The notes under the pieces are model-generated. The model ran no database searches. It was not told where the DNA came from and was given only the letters and a program-made list of their open reading frames with translations. Shown here in pieces: positions 27,393 to 34,840 of a stretch of 64,000 nt of DNA; position 1 is the first letter of the stretch; each line of letters opens with the position of its first letter. The position numbers were made by a program, and so were the translations under genes. The stretch comes from Euwallacea fornicatus (taxonomy: Eukaryota; Arthropoda; Insecta; Coleoptera; Curculionidae), in assembly GCF_040115645.1 (NCBI RefSeq), contig NW_027096073.1, forward strand, positions 183,095 to 247,094. The letters are read 5' to 3'.

Positions 27393-27773
27393 ATGATGAG
27401 TACCGAAAAAAACAGAATACCCCAGGCAGGTAAAAATCCTGCCGGTGACTCCGATCGGGTGCAAGCCCCGATGGTCACCGCCGGCCCCGCGGATTCTGGG
27501 GGGGGCCAGAAATACCCTTTAAGAGGTGAGGTGAGAAGGGAAAGAAGGACATCGTCAGTAGGGACTATTGATCTTGTCTGGGACGAATGGTTGGAGCGAA
27601 CGGTGGAAGGAACAGGGACAGAGGGAAGGAGAGATAGCATAGGGGAAAGAGGAAAAAAGGTAAGTGTCGTGCCAGAAGGCGAAAAAAAAGGAAAAGGAGT
27701 AACATGGCGGAGGAGGAAGGAAAAGGTGAGTTACCCTATAAGCGGAAGGAATGTGTGGAGGTGTACCTCTTAA
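27393..27773 (+). CDS. Tel7 upstream frame (N-terminal part of ORF1 or uORF)
   Basis: 126 codons from ATG 27393. The first 45 residues carry the RIPQAGKNPAGDSDRV ... AGPADSGGGQ motif that begins ORF1 in Tel9 and Tel11. The rest is unlike either. It overlaps the main Gag frame by 70 bases in a different phase. Either a one-base indel (an A8 run lies near 27685) split one ORF1, or this is a separate leader frame. Tel11, where the same motif is fused in frame to Gag, favours an indel. Confidence 0.55.
   Translation: MMSTEKNRIPQAGKNPAGDSDRVQAPMVTAGPADSGGGQKYPLRGEVRRERRTSSVGTIDLVWDEWLERTVEGTGTEGRRDSIGERGKKVSVVPEGEKKGKGVTWRRRKEKVSYPISGRNVWRCTS
27425..27509 (+). promoter_or_regulatory. Three-hairpin RNA element at ORF1 start (Tel7 copy)
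   Basis: GGCAGG 27425-27430/CCTGCC 27438-27443 with a 7-nt loop. Outer GGTGAC 27444-27449/GTCACC 27474-27479 encloses ATCGGG 27454-27459/CCCGAT 27467-27472. The last stem 27481-27488/27502-27509 has one mismatch. Both hairpin stems carry paired changes relative to Tel9. Confidence 0.75.
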
Positions 27774-29326
27774 AAGAAGGACTGGCAGCAATAACCAAGC
27801 TAGTAAACGGACTGAAAGGGTATATTGAAAACAACACAAAAAGGGAAATTAAAGAGATAACGGGAAAATTAGAAAAACAAACTAGAGACTTAAATAAGAA
27901 CATAATTAGAGAATTTATCAATAGAAACAAGTATGAAAGGCAGGAGATACTTACCTACGAAGCTGAGGTTCAAACGGAAGAAGGTGGGCATCTACCTGAA
28001 ACAGAAAAAACAATGGTAAGTACAACAAAAAGGGAAATAGGTACGCAGACTGGGGAAGTGGAGAGAACGGATAAGTATGAGGAGTTTGTGGAGCAGGTAA
28101 ATAGGGAGTGGAAGGAAGAAGAGTACACGAATGTGAGGATAGAGGTAGGAGACCTGCTGGTAGCGGGTGAGAAAGAAACGAAAGTGGTGGTCGAGGGGCC
28201 AGGAGTGAATGGGAAGGAAATGGATGTTTGGGTAAGGTTTAAAAATAGGTACAGGGAGCTGGGTGAGATAGAGGAGGACATTGGTGTGGCGGAGTTTAGC
28301 AGTAGGGTTAAAAGGAAGGGGAAGGAGATGGAAGAAAATAGGAGTAGGATCATTAAGATTAGGTATGCCGGAAAGGAGGAGGAGATATTTGAGAGGCTAC
28401 TGGAAGTAAGGAGGGAGACGGAAGGGGAAGAAATCATAGGAATGCATGGGTTGGACCGAATGGAAATGGATAGATGGAAGAAAATGGTAGAGGGGGTGCT
28501 GCATGGAACCGGAACGAAGGCAGTCATATATGACAAAAAGGACGGAAGAGTAGGTAAGGTGAGGGTGAATAGAGAGAAAAGGACCTACGCAATGATTGTA
28601 GATGGCAAAGAGGATGAGGGAGGAAATGATACGATTAGGAAGGTGAAAGGGATACTGACTGAACTGTGCGTGAAAGAAGAAGTGACTGGAATTAGAAGGA
28701 GTAAGGATGGAAAAGTGGTAGTGACAATGGGTGAGGAAGAAGGAAATTTAAAGAGTGTGAGTGGAACAGTAGGAAAGATGATGGGAAGGAATGTGAGAGC
28801 GGTAGGGCCAGGTATGAATGATTGGATGACTGTGTTTTTGAGGGGGATGGATAATACGGTTGAAAGGGTAAACGTGGAAAAGGCGCTGATTGAGAGGATG
28901 CAAGGGATAGGTAAGAATGAACTTAATGTGGGAGAGTTAAGGCCAATGTGGGGATGCATGCAAGCATGCACGATTAGGATAAAGGAGAGATGGGGGAAGA
29001 TCCTTTTGAAGGATCCCAACATCAAGATTGGATGGGCAGTATGTAGAGTCGAGAGGAGAGTGAATTTGAGGAAATGTTTAAGGTGCTGGGAGATTGGACA
29101 TGTGATTGCGGAGTGTAAGGGAGAAGAGAGAAGGGGGTGTTGTTATAGGTGTGGGAAAAAGGGACATGAAAGGAAGACATGTGAGGCGAAGGAGTGGTGC
29201 GTGTTGTGTGAGATGGAAGGACATATGACTGGGATGGGGAGATGTGGAGAATTTAGGAGGGCGCTGTGGAAAGCGAGGGTTGTTCAGAGAATGGCAATGG
29301 ACACCCCGGAGGGGGAGAATAGTTGA
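27704..29326 (+). CDS. Tel7 ORF1 (Gag-like protein of the gag-only lineage)
   Basis: 540 residues from ATG 27704 (MAEEEGKGELPYKRKECVEV). The N-terminal PYKxKExVEV block and the following coiled coil (NNTKREIKEITGKLEKQ) match Tel11. The mid-region is charged, with a VQTEE motif, then knuckles CLRCWEIGHVIAEC and CYRCGKKGHERKTC and a third beginning CVLCEMEGH. Overall resemblance to Tel11 is clear but distant, perhaps a third to two fifths identical by eye. It is probably an RNA-binding structural protein of the RNP. Reverse transcriptase must come from elsewhere. The frame is open and AG-rich throughout. Confidence 0.87.
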   Translation: MAEEEGKGELPYKRKECVEVYLLKEGLAAITKLVNGLKGYIENNTKREIKEITGKLEKQTRDLNKNIIREFINRNKYERQEILTYEAEVQTEEGGHLPETEKTMVSTTKREIGTQTGEVERTDKYEEFVEQVNREWKEEEYTNVRIEVGDLLVAGEKETKVVVEGPGVNGKEMDVWVRFKNRYRELGEIEEDIGVAEFSSRVKRKGKEMEENRSRIIKIRYAGKEEEIFERLLEVRRETEGEEIIGMHGLDRMEMDRWKKMVEGVLHGTGTKAVIYDKKDGRVGKVRVNREKRTYAMIVDGKEDEGGNDTIRKVKGILTELCVKEEVTGIRRSKDGKVVVTMGEEEGNLKSVSGTVGKMMGRNVRAVGPGMNDWMTVFLRGMDNTVERVNVEKALIERMQGIGKNELNVGELRPMWGCMQACTIRIKERWGKILLKDPNIKIGWAVCRVERRVNLRKCLRCWEIGHVIAECKGEERRGCCYRCGKKGHERKTCEAKEWCVLCEMEGHMTGMGRCGEFRRALWKARVVQRMAMDTPEGENS

Positions 29327-29505
29327 CATTCGTAGTGTATATCTTTTCCACCCCCCCCCTGAAGTAATGCCTAGCGGCGGTTCCGGGGGGGACACAGGGT
29401 GAAGAGAGGAGGGTTTTAGTGGGTAGGCGTTTCACTCAGGGACGAATCCCACATAACCCGGTCGCCAGAACAACAGGCCGGGTACCTAGGAAGGTTTCCC
29501 TCCTC

Positions 29506-29508
<3 letters not shown>
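29327..29508 (+). promoter_or_regulatory. Tel7 3' UTR with conserved terminal fold
   Basis: Begins with a short tail and the C run/TGAAGTAATGCC block, and is nearly the same sequence as the Tel6 and Tel11 3' UTRs. This is what would let it share an ORF2 enzyme with Tel6-like elements. Confidence 0.8.
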
Positions 29509-29539
<31 letters not shown>

Positions 29540-29541
<2 letters not shown>

Positions 29542-29583
29542 TTAGTTCAGGTTAGTTCAGGTTAGTTCAGGTTAGTTCAGGTT
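29540..29583 (+). repeat. Telomeric units (44 bp)
   Basis: 4.4 perfect units of TTAGTTCAGG between Tel7 and Tel8. Confidence 0.96.
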
Positions 29584-31077
29584 GAGAAAATACTGTGCGC
29601 GAGATTGAACGACGAGCTAGCGCAGCGAGAAGCTCTTTCGGACAGCCAATACGGCTTTCGGAGGGGCAGATCCGCGATAGACGCTCTATCAAAAGTAAAA
29701 GAAATCTCGGAGCTCGTCGGAGCTCAGGGATACAAGAGGAGAGAATTCTGCGTGATGGTTTGCCTCGACGTGGCTAATGCATTTAACAGCGCCCCCTGGG
29801 ACGGCATCGTACGGGCCCTACAGGGCAAAGGCGTGAGTGAGTATTTGATAGGACTCGTCAAGTCCTATCTGAGTGAAAGACGTATCCTGGTGACGAACTA
29901 CGACAACCTCGAGTTCTCCACGACCTGCGGCGTTCCACAGGGGTCCGTGTTGGGTCCCGTACTATGGAACGTCTACTACGACGAGGTGCTCGCAACCCCG
30001 GTTCCTCCCGGCGTCGACTTAATCGCCTACGCCGATGATCTGTCAATAGTAGTAAGAGCGAAGAATCGGACCTCGTTAGAGGAAAAAACCGGCGTTGTGG
30101 TCAATGCGATAATACGCAAACTGACGGACATGGGTCTCGCCGTGGCCGACCACAAGACGGAGATGGTTCTCATATCCGGAAGGCGGAAAGTGCGGCATCT
30201 CGCCGTCCGACTGGAAGGACGCGGCGGAGCGAGGGGAACGGACGTCGTTAGCACCGCGTCGACTAGGTTACTGGGTGTGCACGTGGGCAAAGACCTAAAC
30301 TTCGGAGCTCACGTGCAATATGTGTGTGACAAAGTGAGTCGGGTGGTGAATGGGCTGGGCCGGGTCATGCCCAGGATCGGGGGTTGTTCTGCCGCCAAAA
30401 GGCGGACCCTGGCGGCGGTCGGAATGTCCACGGTCCTGTACGCTGCACCGGTCTGGGGCGAGGCCATCGTTTCCAGGCAGGTACATCTCGCCAAACTTGA
30501 GAGGGTCAACAGGCGACTGGCCATCCTGGTCACATGTGCATATCGGACAGTGTCATTAATCGCGGCGCAGGCATTGGCCGGGATGCCACCGGTCGACCTA
30601 CTGATTCTAGAACGATGCGAAATCCACGGTCAAGATCCCCGGGAAAAAGTGACGGCGAGACAACGCCTCCTGGAAAGGTGGCAACAACGGTGGGACAATT
30701 ACAACGGGCACACCAAGGTGTTCGTCAAAAATGTGAAGTGGTGGACAACACGACAGTGGGGACACTTGGGATATTATGGTACCCAAGCACTAACCGGTCA
30801 CGGAGCGTTTGGGAGCTATCTCAAGCGCATCGGGAAGAGAACTACAGCCGATTGTGACTATTGTGCGGGAGGGACGGACGATCCGAACCACGCAATTTTC
30901 GTGTGTCCCAAATTCACGGATATACGAACACGCGTCGCGGCCACATGCGGAGTGGCAACATTTAGTGCGGACAACGTGGCAGACCTATTGGCCCACAGTG
31001 AAAAGACGTGGAACGCTACAATGAGCGCCCTCGAACTGATAATGCGGACAAAATGCACGGACGAACTCAAGGGGTAG
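29584..31077 (+). pseudogene. Tel8 ORF2, 5'-truncated (reverse transcriptase C-terminal half)
   Basis: About 497 codons are open from the junction (EKILCARLNDELAQREALSD) to TAG 31075-31077. The frame retains QYGFRRGRSAIDA, VCLDVANAFNSAPW, GVPQGSVLGPVLW, IAYADDLSIVV and a C-terminal zinc finger (CDYC ... HAIFVC). The endonuclease, the front of the reverse transcriptase and any start codon are missing. The remaining frame is undamaged, so the insertion is fairly young. It belongs to the Tel3/Tel13 side of the family by its QGSVLGPVLWNVYYDE region, but no copy here is close enough to be its source. Confidence 0.88.
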
Positions 31078-31363
31078 CGAAGTGCGTGTGATCGTGCTCG
31101 GGGTACAAAAGGCGGACGTCCGCGACCGCGAGTGCCACACGGAGGATAGCGCCGCACAGTGCCAATTTTCTCCTCGTCCCCCTACTCGAAGTAATGCCCA
31201 CGTTGGCGGTTCCGGGGGGGGTATTAAAAGGTGGCGGGGAGAGGGGGGGGTTTTTAGTGGGTAGGCGTTCATCCCGTGTCCCTCGTCACGGGTGGATGAA
31301 TCCCACATAACCCGGTCGAGAGTCCAACAGGCCGGGTATCTTTCGAAGATTTTCCCCTCCTTT
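31078..31363 (+). promoter_or_regulatory. Tel8 3' UTR with conserved terminal fold
   Basis: 286 bp with the GAAGTAATGCC block, TTTTTAGTGGGTAGGCG, GAATCCCACATAA and the distal hairpin ACCCGGTC/GGCCGGGT. The closing helix is less perfect than in Tel6. Confidence 0.7.
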
Positions 31364-31398
31364 AAAAAAAAAAAAAAAAACAAAAAAAAAAAAAAAAA

Positions 31399-31462
31399 GG
31401 TTAGTTCAGGTTAGTTCAGGTTAGTTCAGGTTAGTTCAGGTTAGTTCAGGTTAGTTCAGGTT
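31399..31462 (+). repeat. Telomeric units (64 bp)
   Basis: 6.4 perfect units of TTAGTTCAGG between Tel8 and Tel9. Confidence 0.96.
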
Positions 31463-32349
31463 CCTGTGGGTTGAGCAACCTATCAGGCGCGTCCCCCGGG
31501 TGGCGGATAGGGGAACGGCCAAGGCTCTTTGCGGGGCTTTGGTTAGTGGGAGTGATAAGTGATGGCTGCAATTTAAAACTTGCAAGTCCGGAACGAAAAC
31601 TTCTGCCGTGGACCAGCTCGGTATACCGTAAACTTCGGGTTTGTCCTGGTAAGATGGCAGAAATGTTGTCTTGACGGGGCAAATTGGAAGAGTGGGGAGC
31701 TCCTAGGAGATCGAGTGGTGAGGCCACTATAACTACCTCCCAATTCCCAAGGTGTGGTGCGTGCCGAAGGGGTGCAAGGCTGGAGGGAAGTCCAGCTCCG
31801 AGCGACCCCGTGAAGATTCACCCTGTGAAGACAGACGTGGCGAGTCTGCGGAACTTCAGCTGAAATTGTACTTACATACCAAAGTGCAGTTTCCTCCAAC
31901 TTACCTTTATTCCTGAAAACTTCCGCTCTAAGGAGAATCCTTATTTGTCCTATCCAAAGATCAGACCGCAAACATCTGCTCTAACTGGTGGAATGGTAGA
32001 AATGCTGTTCCTACTGGGGTGAGTTGGATGAGCGGGGATCCTTCGGGGTCGGGTGGTGAGGCCACTATAAATACCTCCCAAATCCTAAGGTGGGATGCGC
32101 GCCGACGGGATGCATGGCTGGTGGGGGTCCAGTTCCTAGCGGTCCCGTTAGGGTTCACCTTCATCCAGTGAACATAGGTGTGGCGAGCCTACGGATACCT
32201 AAGCTGAAATTGCACTTAAATCCCAAAGTGCAATTTATCCAATCACCCTATCCTTGATGAATTCCGACTCCACGGAGTGTCCTTGAAATTATCCAGAATC
32301 CTGAAAGAACCCATCCTGATATCCTGTGCTTACCCAAAGACTAACCTGG
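31463..32349 (+). promoter_or_regulatory. Tel9 5' UTR with two tandem monomers
   Basis: A leading segment of about 160 bp shared with Tel2 and Tel7, then units at about 31625-31967 and 31968-32310 (period about 342 bp). Each contains GTGAGGCCACTATAA, followed by TACCTCCCAA, a GGTGTGG or GGTGGG block and AGCTGAAATTG. The TATAA in each unit suggests repeated promoters; this is inferred. Confidence 0.65.
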
Positions 32350-34785
32350 ATGGAAAAGACAAGGGGAAGGAATTTAAAAAAAGAAAAAATGAAGAGTGAA
32401 TCGCAAAACATAGTACCCCAGGCGGGTGTTAGTCCCGCCGTAGGTTCTGACCGGGTGAGAGTCCCGGTAGCCTGCGCTGGCCCCAAGGATTCTGGGGAGG
32501 GCCAGAAACACTCTAGGCAATCCAGCCTACCGGAGAAATGGGAGAAGATGGAGACGAGGGAGGGGTTCGCGAGGAGCGCGAAACTAAAGCGTACCCCACC
32601 GAAGGGGAAAGGAGAGGGAAGCAGCGGGAAGGAGAGGCAGGTGAGTGGAGGGGATGAGATGAGTGGTGTGAGTGGTGTGTGTGGAATGGATGAGGGAGCG
32701 AAGAGGGAGGAACTCTCCTTTGCTTTCTCGAATGAGATGCCTCCTCCGGCAAGTACTCCAAAAGGAGAAAAGCGGAGGAGGGCGGAGGAGAGCTTTTCCC
32801 TCTCGTTTACGGGGGGTTCGTCGCTGGAGGGGATCCTGGCCAGGGTGGAGGACTTGGACCGGGTCATCAAGAGGGGGCATAGGTCCAAGGAGGACCTCAA
32901 TAATGCCATGAGAGCATTAAGGAGCTCCCTGCGAAACGTGATGCGCACGGAGGAGAGGGAGGAGGAGGAAAAAGAGAGCCTCAGGAGGGAAGTCGAAAGG
33001 CTGAGAGGGAGACTGGAGGAATCCGAGAGGGCGCGCAGAGAGGGGGTCGAGACGGCTACCTGCGGCGTCCAGACGGACACGGAGGAGGAAAGGAGAACGG
33101 CGGAACAGTGGGAGCGAATCCGCCTCCTGGTCGATTCCGGGGAGCTGCGTGCGGCGATCCGGGAAAGGTGGGAGGCGGGTTTGTTCTCGCTGACGGAGAC
33201 GGTTCGCGGTGACCCCTTCTCAGAGGGGTACCGCAGGGATATGGCGATTATTGTTGGGGAGGGGGACAGTGCGGCCAAAGGGCGGATCCTGGCCATGCTT
33301 CCGGAGTTGGCGGACCTAGGGGGGGACCAGGAGGAGGGAACGATGCCCTTCCTTGTGCAGTCCTGCCGGATGCGAAGGGGGGGGAGGATGGAGACGCAGG
33401 AGCGCTTCGTCTTCTTCCGACAGTTGGGTGGGGAGATGAGTCCCGAGGCGGTCTACGGAGCGCTGAGGGAGCTCGTTCGAACCGCTCAGATGGAGGGGAG
33501 GACGGAGGTGGTTATCCCTCAGGTCCCGGGATCCGATCCCGGGAAGCTGAGGAAGCTGGGGGAGCTTGCGGCGGCGGGGAGCGGGATCAGGCTCCGCTTC
33601 TATGTGCCGGGAGGAAAGGAGGGAGAGGCGAGGGTGGCGGGACCTAAGGAGGAGGAGGACGTCATCTTCGTCACGCGAGAGGAGGGGACCTCCTATTTGG
33701 ACGCCCTCCGAAAGGTGAGGCAGGTGGTGGCCAAGGGGGGAACGGAGGTGAAGGTGGGCACAGTCAGGGAGACAAAGAAGGGAGAGGTGCTCCTGATCGT
33801 GCCAAAGGGGGGTAAGGGGGAGCAGCTGCGCGAGCTGCTCTCTAAGGAGCTGGGAGGAGGGAGAGTGAGAGGGGGAGCCGGGAGAGCCGTGGCCTTCCTC
33901 GTCCATGGCCTGGACGGGGTGACTACGGCTGAGGAGGTGGTGGGGGCGGTGGCGACCGCGGCTGGGGTGGGGCAGGGGCGGCTGCGGCTGCTCAGCCTGC
34001 GTCCCAGTTTTGGGAGCTGCCAAACCGCCACCCTTCTCGCGGAAGGAGAGGCTGCGGTGGCACTGCGGAAGATCTCGGACCTTCAGGTCGGCATCTCACG
34101 GTGCCGGCTGAGAGAGAGGCGAGAGACAGGCCGCTGTTACCGCTGCTGGGAAAGAGGCCATAGAGCGGGGGAATGCAAGGGGGTGAACCGCTCACAGCTG
34201 TGCGCAAGGTGCGCGCAGGAGGGCCATAAGGCCGCGGCCTGCAGCGCGGATAGGTTCTGCCCCTTGTGCAGCACAGGGGGGCACAGTGCCGGGGGACCAG
34301 GGTGCGGAGCGGTCAACGGGGCCACGGGGGAGCCTAAAGCTGGGGGGAAGCCCAAGGCTGGGGGCGTGTCCGAAGCCAAGGGGGAACTCAAGGCTGGGGG
34401 CGAGCCCGAGCCCAAGGGAAAACCCAAGGCTGGGGGCGAGCCCGAGGCCAAGGGGAAACCCAAGGCTGGGGGCGAGTCCGAGCCCAAGGGGAAACACAAG
34501 GCTAGGGGCGAGCCCGAGGCCAAGGGGAAACCCAAGGCTGGGGGCGAGCCCGAGCCCAAGGGGAAACACAAGGCTAGGGGCGAGCCCGAGGCCAAGGGGA
34601 AGCCCAAGGCTGGAGGCACGTCCGTGGCCGAGGGAAAGCCCAAGGGCGCGGAGAGGGTGCCGGATGCCGGGGAGGAGCCGACAGAGACGTCCACACCGGG
34701 CCCGGGGAAGATGATGGATGTTTCGCCGTCCACCAGATACCTCAGGTCCATGGTGAGCGGCGGGGAAGGGCAGCGGAAGGACTAG
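32350..34785 (+). CDS. Tel9 ORF1 (Gag-like zinc-knuckle protein)
   Basis: 811 residues from ATG 32350 (MEKTRGRNLKKEKMK). Near the N-terminus is IVPQAGVSPAVGSDRV, whose RNA also folds. A strongly charged coiled coil follows (EEREEEEKESLRREVERLRG), then a Gag core (DMAIIVGEGDSAAKGRIL, REEGTSYLDALRKVRQVV), and the knuckles CYRCWERGHRAGEC, CARCAQEGHKAAAC and CPLCSTGGHSAG. The C-terminus is a run of 12-residue PKAGGEPEPKGK-type repeats, coded by a 36-bp minisatellite, and an unrelated tail. It should bind element RNA and target it to telomeres. TAG at 34785 lies 55 bases before the first ORF2 ATG. Confidence 0.92.
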   Translation: MEKTRGRNLKKEKMKSESQNIVPQAGVSPAVGSDRVRVPVACAGPKDSGEGQKHSRQSSLPEKWEKMETREGFARSAKLKRTPPKGKGEGSSGKERQVSGGDEMSGVSGVCGMDEGAKREELSFAFSNEMPPPASTPKGEKRRRAEESFSLSFTGGSSLEGILARVEDLDRVIKRGHRSKEDLNNAMRALRSSLRNVMRTEEREEEEKESLRREVERLRGRLEESERARREGVETATCGVQTDTEEERRTAEQWERIRLLVDSGELRAAIRERWEAGLFSLTETVRGDPFSEGYRRDMAIIVGEGDSAAKGRILAMLPELADLGGDQEEGTMPFLVQSCRMRRGGRMETQERFVFFRQLGGEMSPEAVYGALRELVRTAQMEGRTEVVIPQVPGSDPGKLRKLGELAAAGSGIRLRFYVPGGKEGEARVAGPKEEEDVIFVTREEGTSYLDALRKVRQVVAKGGTEVKVGTVRETKKGEVLLIVPKGGKGEQLRELLSKELGGGRVRGGAGRAVAFLVHGLDGVTTAEEVVGAVATAAGVGQGRLRLLSLRPSFGSCQTATLLAEGEAAVALRKISDLQVGISRCRLRERRETGRCYRCWERGHRAGECKGVNRSQLCARCAQEGHKAAACSADRFCPLCSTGGHSAGGPGCGAVNGATGEPKAGGKPKAGGVSEAKGELKAGGEPEPKGKPKAGGEPEAKGKPKAGGESEPKGKHKARGEPEAKGKPKAGGEPEPKGKHKARGEPEAKGKPKAGGTSVAEGKPKGAERVPDAGEEPTETSTPGPGKMMDVSPSTRYLRSMVSGGEGQRKD
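32421..32505 (+). promoter_or_regulatory. Three-hairpin RNA element at ORF1 start (Tel9 copy)
   Basis: GGCGGG 32421-32426/CCCGCC 32434-32439; outer GTAGG 32440-32444/CCTGC 32471-32475 around ACCGGG 32450-32455/CCCGGT 32463-32468; CTGGCCC 32477-32483/GGGCCAG 32499-32505. The first two loops are 7 nt. Confidence 0.75.
34326..34650 (+). repeat. 36-bp minisatellite coding PKAGG-type repeats
   Basis: About eight to nine copies within Tel9 ORF1 of a 36-bp unit containing AAGGCTGGGGGCGAGCC, giving 12 residues per copy. Some copies alternate CCCAAG and CACAAG forms, as if duplicated in pairs. Confidence 0.85.
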
Positions 34786-34840
34786 GTGCGGACACGAGTG
34801 GGTGAGTGCGTGTGAATGCGCGTGTGCGTGAGCGTGGAGT

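Larger units (their letters stand above)
26871..29539 (+). mobile_element. Tel7: gag-only telomeric element (no ORF2)
   Basis: Complete 5' end (CCTGTGGGTT), 5' UTR, ORF1, 3' UTR starting about 45 bases after the ORF1 stop, and poly(A) (29509-29539). There is no room for, and no trace of, ORF2. The same architecture recurs in Tel11 with a diverged but homologous ORF1. Confidence 0.9.
29584..31398 (+). mobile_element. Tel8: 5'-truncated element
   Basis: Starts inside the ORF2 reverse transcriptase directly after GGTT of the telomeric repeat, as expected for incomplete reverse transcription. Ends in a poly(A) interrupted by one C (31364-31398). Confidence 0.9.
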
